Of a stretch of DNA of 64,000 nucleotides, positions 47,301-55,080 are shown piece by piece; the first letter of the stretch is position 1; every line of letters begins with the position of its first letter. The position numbers and the translations under genes were made by a program. Source of the stretch: Echinometra lucunter (lineage: Eukaryota > Echinodermata > Echinoidea > Camarodonta > Echinometridae); assembly GCA_029962745.1 (NCBI GenBank), contig CM057169.1, positions 19,801,143-19,865,142 of the forward strand. Direction: 5' to 3'. The notes beneath the pieces were generated by a model, which saw only the letters and a list, made by a program, of their open reading frames with translations, was not told where the DNA came from and did not search any database.

Positions 47301-50300
47301 AGGAGCTATCTTTAATATACTGAAGCCGACACACCTTCATCGTGTAGACTTGTCCACAGAATGAATGAATGGAACAGGACAGGGCGAGTGGGTGTTAAAT
47401 CACCGGACACAGATGTAATTGTTCTCCTACTGCACTACATGGCAAAGATGCAGACAGTTCTTGTATTCTGCATGGCAACTGGTAGGGTTTCAAGAACTCT
47501 TGGTCGGTGAAGAATGATTCCCGTTAATGATGCATGTAGGATTGTGCGCATGTCATAGTCTCACTGGATTTGATACAGTGTCTTCATTTTTTCGGGAGAG
47601 GCAAACAATAGCATTTCTCTTACTCCTTCAAAAACTTCTCTCTGTTGTTTTAATGGATAATATTTTGCAAGATGATGTAAATGTTTTAGTAAACAATTGT
47701 ACCTATGTTGATTGTAATGATTTTCGGAGAAGTGCAGTCAATAATTTTGATCTATTACATCTCAATGCCAGAAGCCTGAATAAAAATTATGATGAGTTGG
47801 TTAACTTATTGACCTGCCTCAAGCATAACTTCTCGGTAATTGGAATTTCCGAAACATGGTTAAAATCTACTTCTGATACCAATCTGTTCCAGATACCAGG
47901 ATACTCCTTTTTTCATGTCTGTCGATCTGACAAGTCCGGAGGCGGAGTGGCCTTGTATGTTAAGGAAGGAATAGGTAGTAAAATTCGGTCTGATTTATCT
48001 GGTGCACATCCACATTATGAATCTATTTTTGTTGAATTGTCTTTGAGTAATAAAAAGTCAGTGATTGGTTGTGTATACAGAGCACCAAATAATGATAGTA
48101 CATCCTTTTGTGAAAACCTTGAATTGCAGCTTCAGACTCTTAGCAGAGAAAATAAAGATGTCTATATTATTGGTGATTTTAACCTTAATCTGCTAAATTA
48201 TAATTCTGATGCTAAGGTCAAAGAATTTGCTGACTTGATGAATTCTTTTGGTTTATTTTCTCTTATATCAAAGCCCACTCGAATCTCACAAAATGCAGCA
48301 ACTCTGATAGACAATATTTTTACCAACTGTATCCATAATGATTTCGATGCTGGTATCTTGTGCTCAGATATATCAGATCATTTGCCAATCTTTTGTGTTA
48401 ATAAGGGTGATTTTGTTGATGACAGATCAAACAACCAAGCCTCATTTAAACGATTAATCACAGACCAAAGGATTTTGACCTTTCAACAAAATCTACTGCA
48501 AACTGATTGGCAGGATCTGTACCTGCTAGATAATCCTGATGAGTCCTATGAATATTTTATTCGTATATTCACTGATTTGTATGATCAATGTTTCCCTCTC
48601 GTCAAAGTGATAAGTAAGAAGAAAAGCAAGAAACCTTGGGTTACTAGTGGTTTATTAAAATCAATCAATCGCAAACATAATCTATATTCTAAATATGTCA
48701 AAACGCCAAATTATTCAAATAAAATAAAATATGTTAGATATAAAAATGTTCTTGTTAGGACGCTTCGCTTAGCAAAACAGGAATTTTATGGCCACCTATT
48801 TCAAAGTATTAAGGGAGATATTAGGAAAAGTTGGTCACACATCAATGAATTATTGGGCAGGGGTAAGAAACATTTGATCCCATCAGAGATGTTCCATGAA
48901 GGCTCATCTTTATTGTCAAGTAAGCATAAGGCTGAATGTTTTAACAAATATTTCATTGGATTGCCTGCGAAAATAAGTAGAGAAATTCCGACAGTACCAC
49001 AGTCTTTTCATGAGTATTTAAAGCCAAACATTGATAATACTTCTCTATTTCTTAGACCAACTTCTGTCACTGAAATCATTAATTTTGTTTCATCACTTAA
49101 GTCATCAAAGTCAAGCGGTTCTGATGATATTGCCCCTAGGGTTGTTAAGGAATGTATTCACTATTTGTTGAACCATTATGTGTTATTTTTAATAATTCTT
49201 TGTCACATGGGATAGTCCCATCGAAGTTAAAGGTGGCTAAGGTTGTTCCTGTTTTCAAAAAAGATGACAAGAAGAATATTGTTAATTACAGACCTATAGC
49301 TCTTTTGCCAATATTTTCTAAGCTCTTGGAGAAGATTGTTTACAAGCGATTGAACGGGTTTTTGTTGAAAAGAAACATTTTGATCCCTCAGCAACATGGT
49401 TTCCGAAAACACTTCTCTACTAGCATGGGTGTTTTCAACTTATTAAATACTATTATAAATCATTTCATGATGGTAATTTTTGCCTTGGAATTTTCCTTGA
49501 TTTGTCCAAGGCGTTTGACACGATTGACCATGTCATCCTTCTTAGTAAACTTGAGCACTATGGAGTACGCGGAGTAGCATTGGCTTGGTTCCAAAGCTAT
49601 TTACAAGATCGTACACAATATGTCATGGTTGATGGTGTTAAATCGCAATCTGGTAATATTCACTATGGTGTGCCCCAGGGTTCGGTACTTGGTCCTTTGT
49701 TATTTTTAATCTATGTCAATGATATCATTAACTCATCAAATGTGTTTTTGTATTCTCTGTTTGCTGATGACACAAGTTTACTATTGTCTAATAGAAACGT
49801 TGCTACTCTTATTTCAGTTGCAAATGTAGAAATTAAAAAGTTACTTGCATGGTTCTGTTGTAATAAACTTTTGCTAAATGTTAAGAAAACTAAATGTATT
49901 ATTTTTCGATCACGAGGCAAAATTATTCCAGACGATGTCAATATTCTTGATGTTGGGGGCCACAATGTTGCTCGTAGTGAGCATATTCAGTTTCTAGGAG
50001 TAATTATTGATGAGCATTTGACTTGGAAACCCCATTTAGAATCAGTGTGTACAAAGGTTTCTCGAGGTGTAGGTGTTATATGTAGGTTAAGGTGTGTTTT
50101 ACCTGGGTCTATTCTAAGAACCTTATACACCAGCATTGTGCTTCCCTATCTGACTTACTGCAATGTTGCATGGGGTAATACTTTTAAGACTTACATCGAC
50201 AAACTAAAAGTTTTACAAAAGAAAATCATAAGGCTCATCACCAATTCGGCTTTCAGACACCCTAGTAAACCTTTATTCCTTCAGCTAAAATTGCTCCCAT

Positions 50301-52877
50301 TTGACGAGTTTGTTGCATTTAATTGTTTGATTTTCATGTTTAATCTTCATTTTTGCCCCCAAATTTGCCAACTAAAAGACTTATTTCCCCTTAACTCTCA
50401 GATATACAATTACAATACACGTCAACATAACTTTATCCACCGACCTTATGTAAGAACTAATGTATCCTTAAATTCTTTCATAACAACCTGTATCAAGGAG
50501 TGGAACAGGTTACCTTCTGATATTAGGAACTGTACAACTCTTTATCGGTTTAAAGTGCAATGTAAAAAATACCTCTTTGACAATCTATTATCTTAGTTAA
50601 TTTAGAAAGTTTTTTCTTCCATAGAGTCTATTATGTTTTACATGTATCTCGTAGTTGGCCACCCTAGTCATGTGTGTTTGCGTGTGTGTGTGTGTGTGAG
50701 TGTGTTTGTGTTTATGCTGACACTTGTTTAGTGTACATTTTTTACATATTTGTAGTCGATATATCTGTTTATTATGTATTCTCCTTTGTCATTTTATACA
50801 TTTAGATTTTCATCTTATTTAGAGGTATATAGGGCCCCACTCACAAGCTGTGCTTCTTCGGGGTCCTAGAAAACCGTTCATATTGTATCATGTATTCTTT
50901 TGTACCATCTGATCATTGATTTGTACTCATAATATGTCTGGTTTTTGAATAAATTGAACTTGACTTGAACTTTATATTGATATAATTCGTTCGATGACAT
51001 CCATGATTGCATCGTTGACGAAAAGGTAAGCCTTTGCTTCATAATCATTTCCAAAGCCCAAACAAAAGAGGAATTATCCACCAACAGTCATTTCATGTGG
51101 CATAAAATGGAAATAAACCTTGCTTTTTCATTATAGTTTATCGCTATTGACGAAATGTTCTTAACGACCACAAAACCAACAAAAAATGTCTCTGACAAAT
51201 TTGCTCTGTAGTCACTAGTTAGTAGTTTAGTTCATTTAAAGTTAGGCCCTAGAGTTTAACCCATTCATGACAGGAATTATTTAAAGCCTAATTTGATCAG
51301 CTTTTATTCTTCAAATTGGCAACACCAACATTTTTATTCTATTGCTACATTTTTCTTATAAAACGTCATGTATCTGAAATGAATATAAACTGACAGAAAT
51401 TATGATAAGTCAAAAAGTTGCCAATTTGCAGGGGAAAACGGTGATTTTAAACTTTCTATCACATTGCCAATTTAAGGATTTTAATGCTTATTTTCCTTTA
51501 AAAAATTTTTAAGCATAAAACAACGAATACTGATGCAACCAAAATGGGCACAGTTTGTGTAGAATTTTTTGCTCTTTCTGCTCATGTATTTGGTATGATT
51601 TTTAGGGCTTTGCATCAAAAGATATTAGGACAAACCACAAAATGTGGACCTCTGTCACGAATGGGTTAATGAAGTTTTCTTTTAAATTGTATAGGTCAAC
51701 ATTATTTGGCGTTTTGTTGGTGTTTGGATTTATTCATGCCCCCATTTTTGGCTGACGTCTTTGCAAGTCGTAAGTTGTGTCATGCATTTCTACAAATTTG
51801 ATCACGTCTTTTCATATAATCATAAATCGCAATAAAATCTATTCCCTAATCACAAGATAATAAATGCAGACCTACACATACACTCTTGATTTTGTTACAA
51901 CACCGACGACATTGAAGACGATTATTAGATTAAGCTAGCGATATAGTCAACTTTCATCAATATTTGTCGTAAATAGTCTGTTTTGTCACGGTGAGATTAT
52001 TATGCAGATGGAAGAAAAAAGTGCTTTTTTTAAAATAAGAGTCTTCTTTTCGATTTCATCAGTGATCACCTTCATTTCATCATGATATTCTTCATAATTT
52101 CATCATAACCATTCACAGGAAAGGTATTGAGTTTTTGGTTGAATTACTGAAGCTTAATGCATCTTCCTCTCTCCCTGTGTCTCTCTCTTCTTCTTCTTCT
52201 TCTTCTTCTTCTTCTTCTTCTTCTTCTTCTTCTTCTTCTTCTTCTTCTCCTTCTTCTTTTCTCTGTACAGTATTTATATAGCCTGTTTTGAAGCCATCGA
52301 TCTTCCAGTACCGTCCCTGTATCCTTATCACATTCACTCAACTCCATAAAGTTGTCACGGCCAGATTAGGTGAATCTATTTTGTTCAAATCATGTTCTCA
52401 AATTGAATTTCCAGTTTGCTTTCATTTTTTGCTTTATTCCGTAGCCCAAGACAAGCGAGTCTTCAAATGGTCACATAACTTCATCACAACTTACCTTTAA
52501 TGCATCGGCTCTCTCTCTTTCTCTCTCTCATTCTGCAGCATATACGTTTCTCAACCTGAAACCATAATATTATACCCTATTCTCACCGGATACTTCACTG
52601 GACACTCCACTCCAAGTTGTAAAGCCAGAGTAAAAGTAAAGGTGAGTCTCCCCAATCTCTTCAATCACATTTCAGCTTTTTATCACATTTTGCTTTATTT
52701 AGTCGCGATTTCACCATGATATAACACTAAAATAGTGCTGAAAAATAGCATTAAAAACACTTTACTTGTTCTTAATTGAAGCCACCACTGTGTACAAGTC
52801 TATAAAACCCGTCTCCGCAGACTGGAACACAGCGTTGGCTTCGATGGATACCAAAGGAAGACAGTTGAAGTGCTCAC

Positions 52878-52909
<32 letters not shown>

Positions 52910-53256
52910 TCCCACTATATTTGTTCTTCATCGAAGCCACCGCTGTGTACAAGTCTATGAAAACTTCTCCATAGACTTTCTATACCCTGCTTTATGCCGT
53001 TGAAATCATTGTAATGTTCGCCAGTCTCAGAGGTTGGTGGACAGTATTTTTACTGAAAGTGTCCATTTTTTTTTTCGAAAGCTTTTGCGATGTTGCTGCT
53101 TCTAAAATTAATAAAAACTTGTATGGAACAGTTTTCTAAACATACCTCATCATAACAACTACCTTCCCCGTACCATTCATCATAGAAATTCACGAGTTGC
53201 TTTGGTCCCAGCTCTCTGCTCAGTTTTATGGCCTCGGCAATCTTATCTGTCGCCAT
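23184..53256 (-). CDS. mettl27: METTL27-like SAM-dependent methyltransferase, complete (copy 1)
   Basis: Five exons (53146-53256, 29990-30112, 29407-29542, 27168-27260, 23184-23362) join in phase to 642 coding bases, 213 residues plus stop; human METTL27 (WBSCR27) is about 245. Class I methyltransferase landmarks appear in order: ILDIGAGTG (motif I, SAM-binding glycine loop, exon 2), IYAVDPSKG (acidic residue for the SAM ribose, exon 3), LPFED (motif III-like) and LVKPGG (exons 4-5). The NFYDEW...YDE segment in exon 1 is typical of the METTL27 family. The substrate is unknown for the family. Intron 1 is 23 kb and filled with repeats, a decayed gene, a LINE and another spliced gene. A second copy lies head-to-tail upstream at 57.7 kb. 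The pairing of exon 1 with exon 2 rests on phase and on family motif order. Confidence 0.9.
23583..23890. repeat. 15-bp minisatellite array A (CGACATWTGCTCCGC)
   Basis: About 19 units of consensus CGACATWTGCTCCGC, with two 20-bp variant units (CGAAACAACGACATTTG- and CGAAACGACGACACTTG-type). It is preceded by GGTGACACGACATATG and followed by GACAATAATGTGACA and a CGACAATTTCTCC edge. The same edges occur in inverse orientation at 40.1 kb. Because 15 is a multiple of three, open frames cross it on both strands; they are not genes. Confidence 0.9.
24233..24460 (-). repeat. Probable LINE 3' end, antisense
   Basis: TTCAATTCAATTCAGTTCAA, then TTTTTATTGTAAAAGG and GGCAAAAGCCCGAAGGC. In reverse it ends in the TTGAATTGAATTGAA tail typical of L2/CR1. 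Confidence 0.45.
24553..25784. mobile_element. Palindromic element GGGCCGGTATTCAATTC, interrupted
   Basis: Identical inverted ends GGGCCGGTATTCAATTCAAT lie at 24553 and 25784. Inner arms rich in ACTAAGTATTTT also pair. A separate TIR element (24574-25363) sits just inside the left end. Confidence 0.65.
24574..25363. mobile_element. TA-flanked TIR element nested in the above
   Basis: Inverted ends GACCAATTTC with TA on both sides (24572-24573, 25364-25365), 790 bp. The TA target suggests a Tc1/mariner-type non-autonomous element. No coding capacity was seen. Confidence 0.55.
26083..26146. repeat. 15-bp minisatellite array B
   Basis: Four units in inverse orientation to array A (GGCGGAGCAWATGTC). 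It starts after AATT and ends at GCATATGTCATGGAACCG. Confidence 0.85.
26775..27137. mobile_element. 363-bp hAT-like element with 8-bp TSD
   Basis: Left end CACCGGCGTAAATCC; right end is the inverse of CAGTGGCGTAAATCC. Perfect 8-bp duplications CTGCAGAT lie at 26767-26774 and 27138-27145. The interior has a G-tract and a GAGCGAGAGAAGCGAGCGAG box. It lies 30 bp downstream (in transcription sense) of METTL27 exon 4. Confidence 0.82.
27168..27260 (-). CDS. mettl27: METTL27 copy 1 exon 4
   Basis: 93 bp, phase 1 to phase 1 (TCTTAG acceptor, CCAG|GTACCA donor). It encodes TFAGAGSSGVFLTGH then LREVVRLVKPG; VKPGG spans the splice junction. The exon ends only 30 bp from the edge of a hAT-like insertion (26775-27137). 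It matches the copy-2 exon at 59537-59629 in length and phase. Confidence 0.92.
28791..28876. repeat. 33-bp direct duplication in METTL27 intron
   Basis: AACGTTCTGTAGTTGTTG followed by TATATGGCAAATCAC occurs at 28791 and 28844. The copy-2 counterpart (about 60408) has one copy. Confidence 0.8.
29113..29185. repeat. GTGTCGG minisatellite, METTL27 copy 1
   Basis: Roughly five units of GGTGTCGGTGT with variants, in intron 3 about 220 bp from exon 3. Confidence 0.75.
29407..29542 (-). CDS. mettl27: METTL27 copy 1 exon 3: motif II
   Basis: 136 bp, phase 0 in and phase 1 out (A|GTAAGT). It encodes LAKKGFSNIYAVDPSKGSL, then NTCRKKGVFKEFVHSF and PVQLPFED. The acidic residue in AVDPS is the expected ribose-hydroxyl contact. 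Together with exon 2 it forms the first half of a Rossmann-like methyltransferase fold. Confidence 0.93.
29990..30112 (-). CDS. mettl27: METTL27 copy 1 exon 2: SAM-binding motif I
   Basis: 41 codons, phase 0 at both ends (TTTTAG acceptor, GAAGAA|GTAATA donor). It encodes ALIGAEYKGPVTIASVLSKR and EKILDIGAGTGLVGEE. DIGAGTG is the glycine-rich loop that contacts S-adenosylmethionine. Confidence 0.93.
30436..30560 (+). repeat. tRNA-like SINE fragment
   Basis: AATTAGTCTAGCGGTAACG (A box) and TTGGTTCGAGTC (B box) are about 65 bases apart, wider than in a tRNA. Confidence 0.45.
30904..31259. mobile_element. 356-bp TIR element with 9-bp TSD (Mutator-like?)
   Basis: Inverted ends begin GGTAGGCACTTTTGAGGCGA and continue for about 34 bp with few mismatches. 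Perfect 9-bp duplications ATCCTGACC flank it (30895-30903 and 31260-31268). Nine-base TSDs are typical of Mutator-like elements. It encloses a tRNA-like sequence on the minus strand. Confidence 0.75.
31050..31140 (-). repeat. tRNA-like sequence inside the 9-bp TSD element
   Basis: Reverse strand: CTCGTGGCGCAGTGGTTAAA (A box) and AGGGTTCGAATCCCC (B box). It could serve as an internal RNA polymerase III promoter. Confidence 0.6.
32405..32520. repeat. TIR-like block, left copy
   Basis: Begins TTAAGCCTCCACACACTGG, then ATCCGACATTCGACAAAACG and ACACGACA. Its inverse, CCTCCACACACCGGATCCG continuing into CATTCGATAAAACGACACG, ends at 37850. Confidence 0.6.
33800..34020 (-). repeat. Probable LINE 3' end, antisense
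   Basis: Starts TTTCAAGATTTCAAGATAAT followed by TTATTGTCATATAAAATAC, an inverse LINE-type tail and 3' body. No reading frame. Confidence 0.35.
34596..34789 (-). CDS. Unrecognised gene, terminal exon
   Basis: 194 bp, phase 1 in. It begins GSCAHLLWNVEF and ends at the TGA at 34596-34598. An internal ATG (MTQFQADRQK) could give a 52-residue product if upstream exons are non-coding. Confidence 0.55.
34596..36291 (-). CDS. Unrecognised gene, two 3' coding exons
   Basis: Not recognised. Exon 36210-36291 (TTGCAG acceptor, G|GTAATT donor) encodes HEVFYRKNLSTKTQAKIQEV and SKPDISG. It joins in phase with exon 34596-34789 (TTGTAG acceptor), which encodes GSCAHLLWNVEFMTQFQADR, a basic, hydrophilic stretch and the terminus VSSPVHQYQTLSSVPPKP followed by IPWS and TGA. 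There is no transmembrane segment or signal peptide; the tail is Ser/Pro-rich. Matching phase, good splice sites and non-repetitive composition argue for a real gene inside METTL27 intron 1. The 5' end is unresolved: the only nearby donor (37363) gives an in-frame join but no ATG. The two exons lie between inverted copies of a repeat at 32405 and 37850. Confidence 0.55.
35325..35548. mobile_element. Palindromic MITE with TACACTCT-type ends
   Basis: Inverted arms of about 65 bp include AATCAGT, ATGACTAGAT and CAGCTGGGTGCAACT, separated by a poly(T)-containing centre. The left end reads ACACTCTTTAAAAA, the right is the inverse of ATACTCTAAAAA. Confidence 0.62.
36210..36291 (-). CDS. Unrecognised gene, internal exon
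   Basis: 82 bp, phase 0 in and phase 1 out. Translation HEVFYRKNLSTKTQAK then IQEVASKPDIS. It has no ATG, so translation must start upstream or in the next exon. Confidence 0.5.
37363..37470 (-). other. Possible 5' (non-coding) exon of the unrecognised gene
   Basis: A GTG|GTAAGT donor sits at 37363/37362. Joined to 36291, the frame reads PERLLENFSV and then HEVFYRKN, but it reaches a TGA upstream with no ATG. It is either an untranslated first exon or a coincidence. The right limit is approximate. Confidence 0.25.
37630..37850. repeat. TIR-like block, right copy
   Basis: The inverse partner of 32405, ending GTGTGTGGAGGCCTTTA. It also holds internal inverted ATCGCTC...GAGCGAT motifs, so it may be a complete small palindromic element in itself. 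Confidence 0.55.
37851..38250. repeat. Degenerate CGTAA/TCCGTAA repeat patch
   Basis: Dense, irregular repetition of CGTAACTATCCGTAA-like phrases in both orientations, with a central palindromic AAATTTTGAAATTTTC core. Probably a palindromic element with decayed internal repeats. Confidence 0.45.
38393..38625 (+). repeat. tRNA-derived SINE
   Basis: The head has an A box TGGCTCAGTAGGTAGAG and a B box GGGTTCGAACCCC (38395-38465), with a valine-like CGCCTCACA anticodon arm. An unrelated body and an AATAAAATTTGGAGATTTGG tail follow. It lies in the candidate hAT-like element. Confidence 0.7.
38935..39875. repeat. ~175-bp satellite array with GCGAGCG boxes
   Basis: About 5.5 units. Each has GAGCG(A)GCGCAGCGAG at its head, then GGAAAAA, a TGGTAGAAGTGATAATTCTTC-like block, TTTGGTCACCTCGCTTG and TTTGCTTTC. 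Heads fall near 39068, 39249, 39425, 39596 and 39766. Related units occur at 58140-58910 and inverted at 61080-61400 and 63170-63570. Confidence 0.82.
39915..39955. repeat. (CT)n microsatellite
   Basis: A short CT run within a pyrimidine-rich segment at the right of the satellite array. Confidence 0.85.
40090..40400. repeat. 15-bp minisatellite array C
   Basis: About 14 units, inverse of array A, with the same two edges: GTCGGCGAGGCAGTTGTCAC then ATTATTGTC on the left, GCATATGTCGTGTCACCG on the right. Variant units (GTTTCGGAGCATATG, AATTCGGAGCATATG) parallel those in array A. It runs directly into the hairpin array. Confidence 0.88.
40414..40780. repeat. Tandem hairpin repeat (three units, ~140 bp period)
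   Basis: Each unit contains an inverted pair of about 28 bp: CATCGAAGCCACCGCTGTG and AAGTCTA, a ~14-base loop, then TAGACTT and CACAGCGGTGGCTTCGATG. Hairpins lie at 40418-40489, 40558-40629 and 40693-40776, joined by spacers with AACAAATATAGTGTGAATGA. Unit 3 has a compensated stem change. Confidence 0.85.
41870..42050. repeat. AGGTCA-rich segment
   Basis: Several AGGTCAAAGGTCA copies, including a triple direct repeat with one-base spacing at 42021-42042, in a repeat-like context (GACCCTAATGTTATTTGG recurs with CTCAATCTTATTTGG). It resembles nuclear-receptor DR1 sites by chance or by descent in a repeat. Confidence 0.5.
42662..43747. mobile_element. TIR element CCCTGATAGCAGA with ACGT-rich interior
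   Basis: CCCTGATAGCAGA at 42662 is mirrored by TCTGCTATCAGGG ending 43747. The interior is rich in ACGTCTT/AAGACGT phrases in both orientations and houses the MITE at 43553. No TSD was recognised. Confidence 0.5.
43553..43709. mobile_element. GTTTCATGAA-type palindromic MITE
   Basis: GGGGAGCGTTTCATGAA is mirrored by TTCATGAAACGCCCC. Inner arms TCGGTGAAAATCACCGAC also pair. CCAG lies on both sides, a possible TSD. The right edge is a 22-base C-tract. It is nested in the element at 42662. Confidence 0.6.
43915..45155. repeat. AACGTT-dense repeat region
   Basis: Dozens of AACGTT/AAACGTTTT palindromes occur at short intervals. Phrases such as GTATTTGCTGGG (44670) and GTGTTTGCTGGG (45145), with inverse partners such as the CCCAGTCTAGGGACTTGCAG area (44005), mark probable element ends. 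Several related elements may be overlaid; the limits are approximate. Confidence 0.4.
45305..45347. repeat. (CTC)n microsatellite
   Basis: About 13 CTC units; a poly-Ser/Arg frame crosses it. Confidence 0.92.
46390..47625 (+). pseudogene. Decayed gene of the PDTDV...HAxTGCDTxS family
   Basis: Fragments in several frames, split by stops, resemble a large uncharacterised protein family common in marine invertebrates. Visible pieces in order are SSLSNAVTKD...SKFSYPSIPKSGLQII (46450-46650), YIVDGIANFSL (about 46855), NIQHMKTLQDVADSFF (about 46890), VHVVFGHYDHEDYDTYLNGE (about 46965), VKSPDTDVIVLLLHYM (about 47395), RMIPVNDACR (about 47513) and HSLTGFDTVSSFFRERQT (about 47550). The family's usual HAFTGCDTVSAF is recognisable in the last. 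Many in-frame stops and frameshifts show it is dead. A LINE interrupts it at its 3' end. Family function is unknown to me. The upstream stretch 45.8-46.4 kb may contain more of it. Confidence 0.6.
47653..49165 (+). pseudogene. LINE endonuclease domain
   Basis: Exonuclease-endonuclease-phosphatase fold motifs are visible: LLHLNARSLNKN at the start, GISETWL, SGGGVALYVKEG, VIGCVYRAPN, YIIGDFNLNLL, TLIDNIFTN and SDISDHLPIF (the catalytic SDH). The domain is followed by a basic linker and the N-terminal reverse-transcriptase motif SSKSSGSDDIAPRVVKECI, where the frame is lost. The ORF reading MMHVGLCACH from 47527 is a chimera: its first ~35 residues belong to the interrupted gene. Confidence 0.85.
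49160..50596 (+). pseudogene. LINE reverse transcriptase and C-terminal domain
   Basis: RT motifs in order: IVPSKLKVAKVVPVFKK, NYRPIALLPIFSK, LDLSKAFDTIDHVILLSK, GVPQGSVLGPLLFLIYVND, LFADDTSLL (the catalytic FADD box) and FLGVIIDEHLTWKPH. The tail ends CIKEWNRLPSDIRN then KKYLFDNLLS and a stop at 50594-50596, the usual CR1/L2 C-terminus. A base is missing near 49466 (CATTTCATGATGG), splitting the domain. Confidence 0.88.
52185..52258. repeat. (TTC)n microsatellite
   Basis: About 22 TTC units; poly-Glu/Arg frames on the reverse strand are artefacts. Confidence 0.95.
52770..52985. repeat. Hairpin repeat, inverse copies
   Basis: One complete and one truncated hairpin of the 40.4-kb family, in reverse orientation, joined by the same spacer (AGTTGAAGTGCTCAC, poly(A), CCCACTATATTTGTTC). 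The 15-bp minisatellite is absent here. Confidence 0.75.
53146..53256 (-). CDS. mettl27: METTL27 copy 1 exon 1
   Basis: 37 codons from ATG at 53256 (GACATGG, good Kozak) to GAG|GTATGT, phase 0. It encodes MATDKIAEAIKLSRELG, then VNFYDEWYG and SCYDE. The frame is open upstream, but only a TTG precedes the ATG. The NFYDxW...YD pattern is the family's conserved start. Confidence 0.8.
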
Positions 53257-53792
53257 GTCGGGTACGTGCACCTTGGGCAATATTCCACGTCTGAATGTAG
53301 ATCTTGAAACTCGAGGTGTATAAACTGCAAAATGAGATCTGCTATATCTACCGCTGGTTGTTTGCTCTATAAGTATATGAGTTTGGTGCCTCTCCAGAAG
53401 CAGGGTAAAGAATTATCAGAAGTTATGTTTGCAAATTATGTAAGGTCGTGGTTACGTAACACAGCGCACGCTTTGTGATCTTTGTTTGCGTTTTCTTCTT
53501 CTTCTTCTTCCTCTTCCTTCGGTCGGTGTCGGAGATCAACAGCACTGTCAGTCTCATCCTATGTTCAGTTCTGGCTTGAGCGTCATTACGTATGCGCGTT
53601 AGCGGATTTATGAGGGCGCAGCCATTTTCAGCTCCAAAATCACTTTTTGCGTGGATCGAGAGCTCTTTTCATGTTCATGCAAAACCAATATTTCGATCTT
53701 ATACCAATCAAACCTCTCCTTTTGTCCTTCGTGGTGAATATGCATGATGTACCCTTCACATCGTACTCTTAAAGCAACCAAGGTCTGAAAAT

Positions 53793-54275
53793 CGACCCGG
53801 GTCCCGAGTGCCCTCAGATTACCCTGTGGCGTAGCCACAAAGGGCCAAATATATTTTAAAATTAACAGCAACCCTGCCCCTGCCCTGATTAACACGTATA
53901 TAAAGGTGAATAAAAAACAGAAACAAGCAAGCAATAAACTGAATATTAGCTGGCAATTAATTTGTCACAAATAATTACCTCCAACTAAGACTTACGTTAA
54001 AAAGTGTCGGAGTAATTGGAAAAAATAAATAATACGACCCGGTTCCGAGTGCCCCCAAATTACCCTGTGGCGTAGCCACAAAGGGCCAAATTTATTTTAA
54101 AATTAACAGCAACCCTGCCCCTGCCCTGATTAACAGGTATATAAAGGTGAATAAAATACAGAAACAAGCAAGCAATAAATGAAATATTAGCTGGCAATTC
54201 ATTTGTCACAAATAATTACCTCCAACTAAGACTTCCGTTAAAAAGTGTCGGGGTAATTAGGAAAAAAATATAATA
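53793..54275. repeat. 242-bp tandem dimer
   Basis: Two nearly identical direct copies begin CGACCCGG at 53793 and 54035, each containing TACCCTGTGGCGTAGCCAC and ending near GTGTCGG(A/G)GTAATT. Recent tandem duplication upstream of METTL27 copy 1. Confidence 0.88.
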
Positions 54276-55080
54276 GTAAGCCCACTGACGCAATTAGATA
54301 ATAACACATGCCATATGAAAGGCCATTCCCGGCACATTTCTCATCTGTCGCAATAACATGCGAAATTTGAACATTACTGTACATGTATTTTAAAAAACGG
54401 GCGTAGAATCAAAATTACTTCACACAATGTCTCCTTTTATTTTCTAAAATTTGTTGGGGAAATAAGCTATTGGCTATTCAGGTACGTGTTCCCCCCCCAA
54501 AAAAAAAATCCCCCACCCCTAAAAACTGGGGGCATATCCCTCTGTCCCTCCCCTGACTGATGCCCATAAGTTGCAGGATATACAGCGGCACGAATTTTAT
54601 GAATTTGGAGGATGTAGTGAAGGGTAAGGTTGTAAAAGAGTTATATGTTGATTGGGCGAGGGTAGGGTTGGGGAAGAGGGCGGGATGTAAAGACTTGTGT
54701 GTTGCCTTTGCCTAGTCTGCTAGGTATTCCTAGTGCTAGAATTACTTGGTTGACTCTCTTTATGAGCCAGGCAAAGAATTTCCCAGTGGCACACTGAATC
54801 TCATCAGCGAGACTATGCAGGGTGTCTTTCAAAGTGTTGTCAGGCATCTAATCAAGTCCGGAAATGGTTAAATTCCCATCTCCTTGTATGCTGAAGACAG
54901 CAATCCTTCTGGTAAGTTGTGAATATTGTTGTGCTGATTGGCACTTGTGGCTAAGCCGGTCCGAACGTGCCGTTTGGCTAAGAAAGCAATCAAAGTGTTA
55001 TAAAGCTGGTCCGTTGAGGTTGCAGCAGGAGGTAAGTTATGTACATCTTCCTCTCCCTCTTTGCATAGAGGACATTATAG

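Larger units (their letters stand above)
47626..50975 (+). mobile_element. 5'-truncated CR1/L2-type non-LTR retrotransposon
   Basis: It contains an apurinic-endonuclease-like domain followed by reverse transcriptase and a C-terminal domain, in the order of Jockey-superfamily (CR1/L2) LINEs. ORF1 is absent, so the copy is 5'-truncated. The 3' end carries AATAAATTGAACTTGACTTG at about 50948, a short repeat-type tail typical of CR1/L2 rather than poly(A). Two single-base frameshifts (near 49160 and 49466) inactivate it. The left edge is approximate (47620-47650), inside the decayed gene. It is on the opposite strand to METTL27 and inside its first intron. Confidence 0.85.

Noticed and set aside
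47527..49215. Single 562-residue protein
   Set aside because: Chimera of a decayed gene end and the LINE endonuclease; ends by frameshift inside the reverse transcriptase.
47626..50975. Active LINE
   Set aside because: Two frameshifts in the reverse transcriptase and no ORF1 or 5' region.
52113..52347. Poly-Glu and poly-Arg frames
   Set aside because: Products of the (TTC)n microsatellite.
53608..53934. Minus-strand frame of 108 residues (MLACFCFLFT...)
   Set aside because: Runs into the 242-bp dimer, has no family similarity and no splice support; treated as chance.
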